Shown here: positions 10,239 to 20,474 of the stretch, piece by piece | Layout of the letters: each line of letters starts with the position of its first letter | How positions within the stretch are numbered: the first letter of the stretch is position 1 | Source: Chara braunii | Lineage: Eukaryota; Streptophyta; Charophyceae; Charales; Characeae | Reading direction: 5' to 3' | DNA length: 23,231 nucleotides | NCBI GenBank assembly: GCA_003427395.1 | Contig: BFEA01000144.1 | Span: 1,057,611-1,080,841, forward strand | The notes under the pieces: generated by a model | Databases searched by the model: none | Told to the model about the DNA's origin: nothing | The model's input: only the letters and a program-made list of their open reading frames with translations | Position numbers and translations under genes: made by a program

Positions 10239-10337
10239 GTTTTCTCGTTTTTCTTGTCTTCTCTCGTTTTTCTTTTCTTCTCTCGTTTTTCTTTTCTTTT
10301 CTCGTTTTTCTTTCTTTTCTCGTTTTTCTTTTCTTAG
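10239..10337 (+). repeat. CTCGTTTTTCTTTTCTT tandem repeat
   Basis: About five copies of a 17-19 base pyrimidine unit, CTCGTTTTTCTT(T)TCTT, lie within the 1485-bp element. The last copies differ only by one or two T. Overlapping ORFs of Phe/Leu/Ser or Lys/Arg/Glu composition are products of this tract, not genes. Confidence 0.9.
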
Positions 10338-10494
10338 GAATACATGAAGTGGCCCTAAGGGCCTCTACTCGCCAAATGCACAAAAGATAAAACATATGGT
10401 GGTGTACCATTCCCCATTTTGCAGAAGTTCATTATAATTTTGCAGATTTCGTGAGTAGTGCATCCAAGCCCTAAGAGTCACGTGCAGAGACCAA

Positions 10495-10912
10495 CAGGGC
10501 CTAGCTACGCGAGCAACTTAAAACTGTTGAAACACAGACCTGTACTCAAATCTTGAGTATATATTCGGCCAGCTCATGCTCTACTTTATATGCGCTGCCT
10601 GCCTCGATTTGGGGGGGGAATTGCACTACATGGCTGCGAGGACCCTTCAGATAGCCTGCATGGGCCATCTGAGTCATGTTAAGGGGATCCATTGCTGAGG
10701 TTGCTCTCTCTCTCTCTCCCCTGTATACACACACACCCCTTAAAAAAAAAAAANNNNNNNNNNNNNNNNNNNNNNNNNNNNNNNNNNNNNNNNNNNNNNN
10801 NNNNNNNNNNNNNNNNNNNNNNNNNNNNNNNNNNNNNNAAAAAAAAAAAAAAACACTAAAAAGGCGCATATGTGCCACATCACTAATATGCGCATGGCGT
10901 AGCTAGGCCCTG
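10495..10912. mobile_element. Nested TIR element with perfect 16-bp ends; contains the assembly gap
   Basis: CAGGGCCTAGCTACGC at 10495-10510 is the exact reverse complement of 10897-10912. A 16-bp perfect inverted repeat beginning CAGGG is typical of hAT ends. Its inner part, TAGCTACGC, also occurs in the right end of the surrounding 1485-bp element, so the families may be related. No 8-bp target duplication is seen (GAGACCAA before, TATACACA after); either it has decayed or the gap region is misassembled. About 333 of 418 bases are readable and hold no gene. Confidence 0.6.
10754..10838. other. Assembly gap, 85 N, flanked by poly(A) and a duplicated 23-base sequence
   Basis: N replaces the sequence between A12 (10742-10753) and A13 or longer (from 10839). 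The 23-base sequence CCCTGTATACACACACACCC plus CTT occurs just before the gap (ending 10741) and again at 10908-10930. The gap therefore probably reflects a poly(A) or microsatellite collapse, and the join may duplicate or omit sequence. ORFs crossing it are meaningless. Confidence 0.95.
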
Positions 10913-11317
10913 TATACACACACACCCCTTACACCAGAGCTACGATGAGAAGGAGGCGGCGAAGGAGTAGGAGGAGAACTAGAGAAGGACGAGATAGGAA
11001 GCAGAGTTCATGACGAGGAGTAGGAGTACAACCTTTTTTTTTTTTTTTCGGACAATAAAGGGGATCCGGACCGGAATCCGGATAGGGGTTCCAAATCAGT
11101 CCGGATATTCCGAAATATTCCGGTTTCTCCGAAGTCTTGAAGGGCCCAGGAGGCCCGGGGTCCGAGGTCTGGATTCGGTCCGGTGTCCGGTCCGGCGTAG
11201 CTATGAATAAAACTGAAAATTTTATAATTTGACGAATTAATAATTTATAAATATGAGGGTTTTTTTTTTTATGGAATGTTTTTTTAACTTTCATTTCTCG
11301 TGGGAATTTTTCTGTCG

Positions 11318-13310
11318 GTTTTTAAACAAACGAACAAGGTCGATGGCATCCGAATTCGCGAGAAGTGGGATTCCACCAGCAGTCGGGAGTGGAGAAGAAA
11401 ACCATACCAAAACCGGACGACTGTTGCATTTTGATTGCAACAACCAACGTTGCGAGCGCATTGCACTTGTCGCACTGACTAACCACATAAGGGGTTTAAT
11501 GGGGGTTTTCAGGGGTCGAAGAGTCATGTGGCTTATCCCCATCAAACATAGTCGAAGTAGTTGACACACATAGTACAACTGCCGGTGTTCGCGAGCGGTT
11601 GAGGCGTAACGTTTTGACAAAGGATCTGGTGGAGGTCGATGCTTGAAGTCCGCCGAGATCCGAACTTGTCAGAGTCCGGTTTCCTGTGACTGCAATGATA
11701 TGGATGTTGGAAGGACAGGTTAATCGTTTTATGTGGTTTGCGGACGACATCTGTTCGTGTTACCTAGAGGAGGCCCATACTGTATTTGTTTTCGGATTTC
11801 GAGGCACAAAAAGAAAGCGGTCGAGTAAATGAGGTTGTCAGCGTACCCCCATCCAAAGATGAACGGGCATAACTGCCAGCTAGAATCTTGTTGCCGAAAA
11901 ATCATGCAAGTTCGGCGAGATCCACCTTCGCAAGAGGTGACATTCTCACTACTGTAGCGAGGCGGAAATGTAGAAGAGCACCATGTCAGAACCGAATTGA
12001 CCGTTTGTGTTCTGGTCATACGAGTTCGCTGTAATTACGAAATGTGACTGGGGTCAGGGGGTGTGCAGAGGGGTTGACGAGGCATGTTCCATTTTTTTCA
12101 CAAACGAATATAGTTGAAAAAATCTTAGCGCATAGCACAATTGCTAATATCCACCAGTAGTGGATGATGTGGATTTGTTGGTGGGCATAACAAAGGATCT
12201 CGTGGAGCACGAGACTTGAAGTTCGTCTGGATACGAATTACGCACAAAAAGGTTTCCATGACTGTAGACTGTAGTGGGTCAGAAGGATTGAATGATCGTC
12301 TACATCTGGACTGCGGAAGACAATTACTCATGTTGCCAACTCCCAACCTAAAGAGAAATATCTATGGGCGTTTGTGGGGGTAGGTGGAGGGGAGGCACAA
12401 GCAACATTTCTCTCCCGAGCCTGAAGAATCGGGAGAAGGCGGAGATGAGGTCATCAGTGCAATTTTTCCCGAAGATCGACGGACATAATTGCCAGTGTGG
12501 ATCTTGCAGTGAAAAAAATATCCAATTTTTATTTGTACCGGAAAGTTTGAGGGGTCATTGTAATCGCACTCTGAGACGGGGGCTCCAAACGGGGGGAGTT
12601 GTGGTGGTAGTGGGGTCCTCGACGCCTGTTTTATTTCTTGCCAGTCGTAGTCTCATACACGACGAAGCTGGCACGCACAACAAACTCACCAATTTCCGTC
12701 AGAAATGGTTGCACATAAATGCGGGCGTTTGAAGTGCAGCACCCGACATAGCGTGATGATCATCTTCAAAGTCCGCCGGGATCTGAACTTGTCAAAGTAG
12801 GATTTTTTGTGGTTGTAGCGATTGGTTTGTATGAAAGATGATCATTCATGTCCCTAGTTGCCAGGGTGAAGAAAAATGAATATAGGTGTATAAGGGGGGT
12901 CGCGGGGAGGCAAACGCCAATTTTGTTTTCTCAAATGCAAGACAATTGAACAAAAGGGCAATTGGGTAGACGACACCGGCGCTGAATGCGCAAAATCTAG
13001 ACGAACAAAATCGTCGCCAACAAGAGTGAGGGCAACCGCACATGCGTTCTGGTTTCAAGAAGAGGGGAAACTAGTGTGGGGCATTTGGGGTCACTGTGTG
13101 GGTGGGTTTCATAGACCGTCTTTGTCTGGAATTCGCACGACATTTATTCATGACGCCAACGTTTCTTTGAATGGTGTTTTGTTGTAGTCCACCGGAATCC
13201 GAACTTCATCACCACGACTTCCAGGATAGTAGCGAAATAAGGGGGGGGGGGGCGAGGCAGGTGAACTATCGACCCTGAATTGTGAAGTTCGGATCACGGT
13301 GAACTACAAC
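11318..13310 (+). repeat. Diverged about 560-bp tandem array, right part
   Basis: Landmarks recur at spacings near 516-578 bases: TTCGTGTTACC (11747), CTCATGTTGCC (12329), TTCATGTCCC (12845), then a shorter step to TTCATGACGCC (13147). Palindrome copies lie at 11644-11668, 11908-11929, 12218-12239, 12768-12791 and 13185-13207, with an inverted one at 13282-13305. Other shared blocks are GGGGAGGCACAA, AACAAAGGATCTCGTGGAG / GACAAAGGATCTGGTGGAG and ATAACTGCCAG / ATAATTGCCAG. Units differ by large indels, so the array is old. Reading frames of 60-120 codons in it (for example 12364-12732) have no conserved frame between units and are not called as genes. Confidence 0.75.
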
Positions 13311-14095
13311 AATTAGTTATTGGACATGTGTCTGTAAAAAGGCACACGCATCAGCTTTTGAAAGTGCCATTGCTCTTTATAGGTGTTAGAAGAGACATGT
13401 GGCGCTCTTGCTCACTAACACACCATTCTGTTATCTTGTATATCGAACACACATTCGTGTATTTCGTGTATTTTCATAATCGGCTCATCAGTGCATGGAC
13501 ACGTGTCGTCCGTACGCAATGGTGGCGGCATTGTTCGATAACGAACAATGTCGTCGATGACGAACGAGTTCTTGTCGGAACGGAGAGATTACCCAATGAT
13601 GGTAATACTTTTAATATTATTCATAGAGGAACAATGTCATGATGAGGAGGACGTAATGAAATGAACAACAATATAATGAAGCACACTACGTCATGTAGCC
13701 CAATCATAAATGCGAGTACAAGTGGCGATATTGGAAAGGCCTATGTCGACAACAAAGATGGGCAGGTTGGTCATGAAGGAGCTCAGGCGTATCATCCATG
13801 AATGCACGCGCTTTTTGGAGGTCTGCACACCAATGCAACATGAGTTTCTCTAAGATCACTCACTGACACGTCAGACGAGCCACGTCGTTAACGTTAATGA
13901 AACATTAGTCGTGGGCTAATTACAAGTCGTGGTAACGTCTCAGTGCACGATACGAGAGCAGCTCGCGGTGCACTAGTCATTACTGGAAAATTCTAATGAT
14001 GGATTTCGACCATCCTCTCTACCCTGCATTCTTCATCATGCCCTTCAACCACCAAGTTAAGCCAAAGGCGCATTTATCTGCACCTATGCATCAAC
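13311..14095. other. No recognisable gene or repeat
   Basis: Moderately GC-balanced DNA with only short ORFs (the longest, 13328-13642, has no recognisable motif and no coding-like composition). Palindrome copies are absent from here to about 17780, so this marks the end of the 560-bp array. Confidence 0.4.
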
Positions 14096-14097
14096 AG

Positions 14098-14205
14098 GAA
14101 GAGAGAGAGAGAACGAAAAAACGAGAGGAAGAGAAAAGTAGATAAATGTTAGTAGATATTTGTAGAGAGAGAGAGAGAGAGACGAAGACAGAAAAAGATC
14201 GAGGG
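14098..14205 (+). repeat. Purine-rich (GA)n tract
   Basis: GAGAGAGAGAGA runs at 14099-14110 and 14165-14182 are joined by A/G-rich sequence with almost no pyrimidines. This is a degenerate microsatellite. Confidence 0.85.
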
Positions 14206-14246
14206 AAAGATATGAAATCTGCAATAGTGATGTTGCCCAATGGCTA

Positions 14247-14654
14247 ATGTCGTTGTCTAGCGCATCAATGCGCAACAAGTCGACAGGTTTTAATGGTCGT
14301 CGTCAAGTGAATGGCGCGACAGGAGTCGAGCGTGGCAGTCGGGATCTACACGAACGACTCCTGAGGTCCTTGAAACCTTGCGTGGTCACCATTGCACATT
14401 CAGAAAATGGGCCACAAATAGTCGCGGTGAACGATGATGCCTTACATAGCTGCGGAGAGCAACGACGCTTGCATAGCGGAGCTGCACATGTAGGTGAAAG
14501 TGTTCATGGAATGGAAGAGCACTTGCGCAATGTCAGTATCTCGGAAGCTGTTTCTGGCAAGCAGGACGTGGATCGCCCGGAAGCTAACGATCCACATGCG
14601 GGATCATTGTGCAGTGCTGGTCGTCGTGTCCATAACGAGGCAGCAGGTGAGTGA
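14247..14654 (+). CDS. Unrecognised 135-codon ORF
   Basis: I do not recognise the product. It is hydrophilic and Arg/His/Glu-rich with no membrane segment (for example RDLHERLLRSLKPCVVTIAH). The opposite strand and the next frame also have open stretches here (14494-14790 plus, 14504-14767 minus), which weakens the case that this frame is the coded one. The local sequence is more GC-rich than its flanks, so it may be an old coding remnant. A GAGG..CAGCAG-GTGAGT donor-like site at about 14646-14651 would allow a spliced reading, but I found no partner exon. Probably not a functional gene as drawn. Confidence 0.15.
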   Translation: MSLSSASMRNKSTGFNGRRQVNGATGVERGSRDLHERLLRSLKPCVVTIAHSENGPQIVAVNDDALHSCGEQRRLHSGAAHVGESVHGMEEHLRNVSISEAVSGKQDVDRPEANDPHAGSLCSAGRRVHNEAAGE

Positions 14655-14799
14655 GGAAGGAGCAACCCGCGTGGCAGATTCTTTAGCTCCTCAAATACGT
14701 GCGCGAGCACGTAATGAAGCTCAGCATGCAAGTGACAACGTGTGGAGACGTCGTGGGCAGTGTTCATTTAAGAGTCGACGTGGACGATGATGTCGTGGG

Positions 14800-16160
14800 T
14801 CAGTCATGGCCCACAACATACGTTGAAGGTCAGTATTGGCGGGTAACGATGTCTTAGTGCAGTTGCGGTTGATGTCGACGCATACGTAGTGGACGTGTCA
14901 ACGAGTAAGACAATGCGCGAGAAATGGCGGAGGGTGAGCGCTGCGTCGATCATCTGAAAGGTGTTTCCGTTAGGCACGTTAAGGTTGGCCCGCATTCCGA
15001 CTCATCTCATGCAGGCCCATTGCGCAAGTCGAAGCCTGACCTTCCAATGTGCAAATCGTTCGACTACCCGTGGCCCTGCGTTCGCTTTTGGTCCCGTAGG
15101 GCGGAGCGTTCCAACGACGCGTGACAAAAACTGTTCCCCAGCCCGTTAGTAAGTATCGGTACTGGTCCCGGATTACATAAATTTCTGCCGACTGAGGCCT
15201 GTCGGGACGGGGCAAAACAGGCTAACGGCCATGCTAATTGGTATAGCTACCCATATTAGAATATGAAATTTCCCGTCCTGTGAACCCACCCGGCACGTGG
15301 CGGCGGTGGCAGAACTCGCCCAAGGGCGTGTGAGGAAACAAGCCTGTTGCTTCGTTGCGTAAGTGTCATCTATCGTTTCGTCAAGCCCCTGCTGGCGCAT
15401 CAGACCGTATGGAGGTCGTCATGACCGCAGGCCCACAAGCGCGCTGATTCGCTCCGCGAGGGGTGATTTTGAACCCACACTGCCTTTCCCGTCCGAGTTG
15501 TGAGCCCACTACGAACCCATGGCAGGCAGGCCTATACAAGAACCCCCCTGCCCCGCTCCCCCCCTTCCCCCCTCCTCTCTTCCCCCCAACACTCATTTCG
15601 CATTTTTGCTTTTGGGGACATGCTGTCGGACGAACCACTCATACTTTCTCCCATCAACACCAACGTGTGAAAGTCATAGAGGTTGAAGCCATTGCCATCT
15701 CTAACGCCTTGAACAACCACGTTGCCATCTCTTGCTGCGATTGCATGCTGGCACCACACACGATCGCTGCTCTTCGCGGAGCCACAACGCGCACATTGTC
15801 AAAACTATGTGCAACCGCTGCCAGGTCCGCTTAGAAACATCACACCTCTTGGGTCTGCTGGAAGAGCTCCTTGCCCACGCCATCACCTACTTCAGTCCCC
15901 CCACACCTTGCATAACCTGATCCGCTGAGGTCCCCTACGTCCATCATGATTGTCATTTATCTGCGGGTGATTTTGCGGTTCATGCATGCTGCTCGTTCCA
16001 TGCACCCGCTGAATGCTCCCATTTAACCATAGCGCCCTTGTCGTCGCACTCTTCAAAGAAAACTTTTAGCACGCAAGTTTTGTTTGCAGACGTCATCGTG
16101 CCAACCTACTTCAAATAGGTACATGTTTACAACAACTCGATTGATTACGTGATAGAAGAA
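14800..16160. other. Unassigned GC-richer stretch with promoter-like elements
   Basis: Several overlapping short ORFs on both strands, none recognisable. At 15531-15539 the sequence CTATACAAG resembles a TATA box, followed by a C-rich stretch (15543-15590) that could be a 5' leader. An ORF at 15463-15834 spans both, and its C-terminal part (NNHVAISCCDCMLAPHTIAA, about 15713-15772) is Cys-containing but matches no family that I know. I would not call a gene here without transcript data. Confidence 0.25.
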
Positions 16161-16437
16161 TCAGACGACGAACATGATATCCCCGTCGACGATCGTTTTT
16201 GCAGGCGCATTTGATTATCAGACGTATGTGTTCATTTCGTGTTTGATATTGAAAACAATGCGTTCTCAACTTCTCATCTCATGCGTGATGTTAAAAACAA
16301 CGTTGAGTTTTGATGCATGTCGAGGTCTTGTATGTATTTCTGTATTGCATATGAAGTGCAGCGAGCGATCGTCAACGCAGCGATTCGAAATATCCACCAG
16401 TGCACTCATCCATCAAGCGATCAACCGGTTCAGTGTA

Positions 16438-16600
16438 CGTGCGAGTGAATGCGTGCGAGTGTGTATATGTGTGCGCATATTTATGTGATTCAGTGTGCGT
16501 ATACTTTCTGGTGTGTTTATGTGTGTTTGCGAGCTTGCGTGTGTCGTGTGTGTCGTGTATGTATGTGTGTGTGTGTGCGTGATGTGTGTGTGTTTGTCGA
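16438..16600 (+). repeat. Degenerate (TG)n / TGTGTGCG simple sequence
   Basis: GTGTGTGTGTGCGTG-type words with interspersed TATG and CGAG fill the interval. The Cys/Val-rich ORFs here are translations of the repeat. Confidence 0.85.
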
Positions 16601-16659
16601 CATCATCTTAGCATACGCTCGATTCATTCCTGCCGAACGTTTACTACCGATCACTGAAA

Positions 16660-17465
16660 TCGTTAAGTCATTCAATCAACTGACCGGAAACGACCAGTCA
16701 AGAGAGTCCTCAATTGATCAATCGATCAATCAATCGATTAATCAATCAATCGACCAATCAATCAATTGATCAATCAACGGATGAAAAACTAGCAAACCAA
16801 TCAATTGGACAGTCTAGTAATCAATCAAACTTTACCCAACGAATTACAATCAATCAAGGAACCGAGTGACCAAGCACCCATTCGAACGACAAGTCTGGTA
16901 AGACGAAACAAACGAATCAATGAATGCCCCAAGGTCATTGACAAATCAATAATTAAGTGACCAGTTATTTAGTCATTGATCATTTAATAATTAATATACA
17001 ATGACAAAACAATCGTTTGGGTATCGATTGTTGGATCATTGCACATTCACTAATTAAAATCAAACGACAGAACAATCGTCAAGCGATCGCCTTATCCACC
17101 AATCGTTAAGGGATTGCTATATCCAACAATCGATGGGCGATCGCTATGAAAGCAAAAGACAAAACATGAATTGATCATTACCCAATTTCTATATCCTGCA
17201 ATCGTCACGCAATTGTTAGACCATCAATCATTCAATCCAGCTGGGCGTCATGAATCATGGATTGATCATTCAATCAACAAATCAGAAATGTTTGCAGACG
17301 ATCAATCAATCACTCTATCTAACTGCGTGTCATCATTCACCAATCGATCGAACAAAGTTACCGTTCGAAGCAATCAGGAATTAAGGATGGTGAGTGCATT
17401 TCGATTTATCTCGTATTTATATCAATCGATGAAATAAGAAATCATTCAAGTAATCATTCGGTCAA
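16660..17465 (+). repeat. (AATC)n-derived simple sequence, densest at 16710-16780
   Basis: CAATCAATCGATCAATCAAT-type tetranucleotide runs decay outward into scattered AATCGATC, ATCAATCA and TTGATCA words through about 17450. The words CAATCG and CGATCG recur every 15-40 bases. The frames through it (QSINQSINQSIDQSIN) are artefacts. No gene seen. Confidence 0.85.
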
Positions 17466-17679
17466 CCAATACTCTTGTCGAAGAGGAAATCAATCGCTCG
17501 CATTTTGTGTAAATTAGCAGGTGCTAATGCACTATATCCATAATGGGAATGACACTAGGACGGTCGTTCATCAACGTTGCGGGGTGGGTCTAGTAAAGTC
17601 ACATGTTTTTCTCGGCGAAACGTTTACAATGTTTCATTATAGTTCAATGTTTGGATCGTATCCATCAAAGAACATCGAG

Positions 17680-19700
17680 CCTCGTTCATCAACAAACATA
17701 CATCTCAATGCAACAACTCTCTTGTTTTCTCCTACTATTTCGGATCCCCTGAGATGCGGATGTCATCGATGTAAAATGTTGAAGTTCGATGGTATCCGAA
17801 CTTCACATATTGGCGAATGAAATCAGTTCGGGAAGGTCAGACACCGGCGAGCTTCCAATATTTTCGTGTTCTTCAACTGGCAAACCCCGAATGCAGTCAA
17901 ACCCCTTCTAAGCACCCCAACCCACAAAAGTCGAAGTTCGCCAGGATCCAAACTTCAGTTATTGCAGGAAGTGATGTTCAATTCAATTTTGGAAACAACA
18001 CAATTGTAGTCATTGCAGTGGAAAGGTGAATATTAAAAGTTCATTGGGATCCAGACTTCACAGATTAGCGATACAGGGCAAGAAAAGAAGTTAAGATGTC
18101 GGCGAACTTGACCGATTCTCTAATCTTCTACACTTAATGAAGTCTAAATTCGTAGAACCTCGCACTCGACGTCCTCACCTGTAACATTAGAAGTTCAAAT
18201 ATTGAGGGAATTTGTATTCGGTCCGATTCCGGTAACATCAGGACCCCGGTCATCACAGAGGACAATCAAATACTTGAAGTTCGTCAGTGTCCAAACTTCG
18301 CGTATTATCCATAAGGGCTGACTGAATACATGAAGTTCGTCGGTATATAGATTTCACCTATTGGAAGGGTTGTTCGATTCAATATCGAGAACATCGGAAC
18401 TCCAATTATTGCAGTGGACATGTGAATACATGAAGTTCGTCAGTATAAGGACTTTACATATGGTCGATATGGGACGATGAAAGAAGTTTGGATACCAACG
18501 AACTTCGAATATTGTCGTTTTTTTGCTACTTAGTGAAGTCTAAAACCATCGAACCTCACACTAAACACCCTTGCCCTTAACATTCAAAGTTCGTCGGGAT
18601 CCAAGATTCGAACATTAAGGGAACAAGTGTTCGGTCCAATTCCGATAACAACAGGACTCCGGTCATCACCGAGGAAGGAGGAATATATGAAGTTCATCGG
18701 CATGTGAACTTCACGTATTCTCGATACGGGGCAACTGAAGAAGTTCGAATAACGCTGAACTTGAGCAGTTTGCTCTTTTATTATACTTACTGAAGTTTGG
18801 AATCGTAAAACCTCGCACTCGACATCTTCGCTAGTAACATCCTAAGTTCGGCGGGATCCAAACTTCGAATATTGAGGAAAGAGGTGTTCGGTCCAAATCC
18901 AGTAACAACAGGATTCTTATTATCCCAGAGGACGAACGAATATGTGGAGTTCGCCGATATCCGAACTTCACGTATTATCGATACGGGACGATTGAAGAAG
19001 TTCAGATACCGGATAACTAGATTGGTTTGGTTTTTTGCTACACTTAGTGTGGTCCGAAATCGTAAAACCTCGCACTCAACACCCTGACCCGTAACATTCC
19101 AAGTTCATCGGGATCCGAACTTCGAGTATTGAGGGAAAAACAGTTTCACTCATTGACCGGTAACAACAGGATTCCAATCATCACTGAGGTCACACAAGTA
19201 TATGAAGTTTGTTGGTATGTGAACTTCACTCGTTGTTGATACTGGGCGACTGAAGAAGTTTGAATGTCGACGAACTTGACAGTTTCACTCATCGTCTACT
19301 CTTACTCAACCCCCGATATCGTCGAACGTCACACAGAACATCCTCACCCGTAACATTCGAACTTCGTCGGGATACGAACTTATAATATTGTGGGAAGAGA
19401 CATTCGGTTCGGTTTCGGTAGCAACAACACTCCGGGCATTGTAGAGGGCGGACCCATACATGAAGTCCGACGATTTTCGAACTTCACATGTAGTTGGAAG
19501 GGGTCGACTAAAGAAGTTCGGATTCCGACAAACTTGGAAAGTTTGCTCAGACTCAAGTATTGTTGAATTGCGGATGATACTGGAATGAATATGAACACCC
19601 TTACCCACAACATGTGAAGTTCGCTTGATCCGAACGTCGAATATTGAAGAAAAGGGTATTCGGTTCATTTACGGTGTCAAAGCGAATTTTGTCATTGCAA
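17680..19700 (+). repeat. 257-bp satellite array with three hairpins per unit
   Basis: A unit of 256-259 bp is repeated seven to eight times with 15-30 percent divergence by eye. Palindrome 'a' starts at 17934, 18191, 18333, 18587, 18844, 19101, 19360 and 19617. Palindrome 'b' starts at 17782, 18037, 18277, 18433, 18690, 18947, 19204 and 19463. An inverted copy 'c' starts near 18087, 18498, 18741, 18998, 19256 and 19514. Spacings are a-b 103, b-c 51 and c-a 103. Between them are CGAATATTGAGGGAA, TTCGGTCCAATTCCGGTAAC, CACGTATTATCGATACGGG, CTACACTTAGTGAAGTC and AACCTCGCACTCGACA blocks. One unit (18277-18333) has lost about 100 bases. ORFs inside are not genes. Confidence 0.9.
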
Positions 19701-19766
19701 AAGGCATGCACTGGCGCTATTCCGGCACTAACTCACCTCATTTCCTCATTTGATGTTCATTTGCAG

Positions 19767-20278
19767 ACACAATGCCTTCTTCAAGAGGTTAGGAGCAACG
19801 TTCTAAAACCTCCGGAAGGGAGTTAAGTAAAAACTCGATGCGACAATCGACTACCGCAGCGAAGGATCCATCATGGTTTAACCACGTGAAGGCAAAATGG
19901 TATGTCGACTCGTGCTGTGAAGATGTTTCCAACCCCACGGAGGCGCCATGCGGACCTATCATTTTCATCGAGGACAACAAACGCGATAAAGTGTTAGGGA
20001 CTTTCGTCGGGTGGGACGACATGAAGGGGGGTTGTCTGCATTTCAGGATGAAAACAATGTACGGGTCTATAGGCAACGTCGTTGTCGATTCCAAAGGAGC
20101 AATTTTCAAGTTGTTATGGGATCTTTTCCAGGGTTTTGGAGTGGTGGTAGTGAACACCTTGTTCTACCGCGAGCTTTCAAAGGACAGGTTCGTTATGGCT
20201 CAAGAATTTTTCGACGACTTGGAAATAAAGAATGTCGAACTCGATAGCCCCTGCGACGTCGGGCCTATATATGAGTAG
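19767..20278 (+). pseudogene. Unrecognised coding remnant with one internal stop (exon-like)
   Basis: An acceptor-like site, TTCATTTGCAG, ends at 19766. The frame then reads from an ATG at 19772 (MPSSRG), meets a TAG at 19790-19792, and stays open for 162 codons from 19793 to the stop ending at 20278. The part from a second ATG at 19838 is 146 codons and could be translated alone. Readable stretches such as DPSWFNHVKAKWYVDSCCED, IIFIEDNKRDKVLGTFVGWD and FVMAQEFFDDLEIKNVELDS have the composition of a soluble folded protein. I do not recognise the family. Gene order and strand match the remnants at 20475-21299 and the gene from 21467, so it may be their first coding exon. A single nonsense change would account for the break. 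Confidence 0.4.
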
Positions 20279-20474
20279 TCTATACCCTTGCAAATGTCCA
20301 GCAGGTTGGAATCCAACATGGCTCTACGGAAGGGGGGTATCTAGGTCACAGTTCGCCAATGGAACTGCACTAGGACGAGGGCAGGTGTCGATTTGACGAC
20401 AGCGACGACGACAAGTCGCCGCCCCACCAACAGTGCAGAGAAACAAAGCAGTCCTGTCTATTCTTGGGTTCCAG

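Larger units (their letters stand above)
9721..11205. mobile_element. Non-autonomous hAT-like element, 1485 bp, with AATAAAAC target duplication
   Basis: AATAAAAC lies on both sides (9713-9720 and 11206-11213). Copy A of the host MITE shows the uninterrupted sequence (AAATTAAATTGAAAAT, in reverse complement). Ends are related inverted repeats: CATGATAAGGATACGGACC at the left, CATAGCTACGCCGGACC read from the right. Both subterminal regions (9733-9785 and about 11060-11196) are dense in GGTCCGG, TCCGGA and CCGGAC words. The interior has a TTTTTCTTTTC tandem stretch, a nested element and an N gap, and no transposase ORF that I can read. An 8-bp duplication and subterminal repeats place it with hAT elements by established criteria. 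Confidence 0.8.
9301..11317 (-). mobile_element. 521-bp AT-rich TIR element (MITE), copy B, inverted and split by an insertion
   Basis: Read on the minus strand it matches 6474-6994: the block containing GACGGGAACTTATCAAAT, the TTTATGGAATGTTTTTT block, and both ends. Its length without the 1485-bp insertion and the extra 8-base duplication is about 524 bp, close to copy A. It starts 5 bases after the GGCATGTT duplication that closes the preceding element, so two different elements landed within a dozen bases of each other in the same repeat unit. The host repeat resumes after it at about 11318. Confidence 0.8.

Noticed and set aside
10546-10925. ORFs reading through the N gap
   Set aside because: They are Lys or Phe homopolymer translations joined by undefined residues.
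6474-11317. A single 4.8-kb transposon with 520-bp terminal inverted repeats
   Set aside because: Each 'arm' is a complete element with its own inverted ends and equal length (521 and about 524 bp), and the sequence between them is pseudogene, array and other elements that continue outside.
12364-12732. 122-codon ORF in the 560-bp array
   Set aside because: The frame is not kept in the other array units, and it spans known repeat landmarks, so it is incidental.
16400-16769. Cys/Val-rich and Gln/Ser/Ile/Asn-repeat ORFs
   Set aside because: They are direct translations of TG-rich and AATC simple sequence.
17680-19700. CRISPR-like array of palindromic repeats
   Set aside because: The whole 257-bp unit is repeated, including the intervals between palindromes; there are no unique spacers, and the context is eukaryotic.
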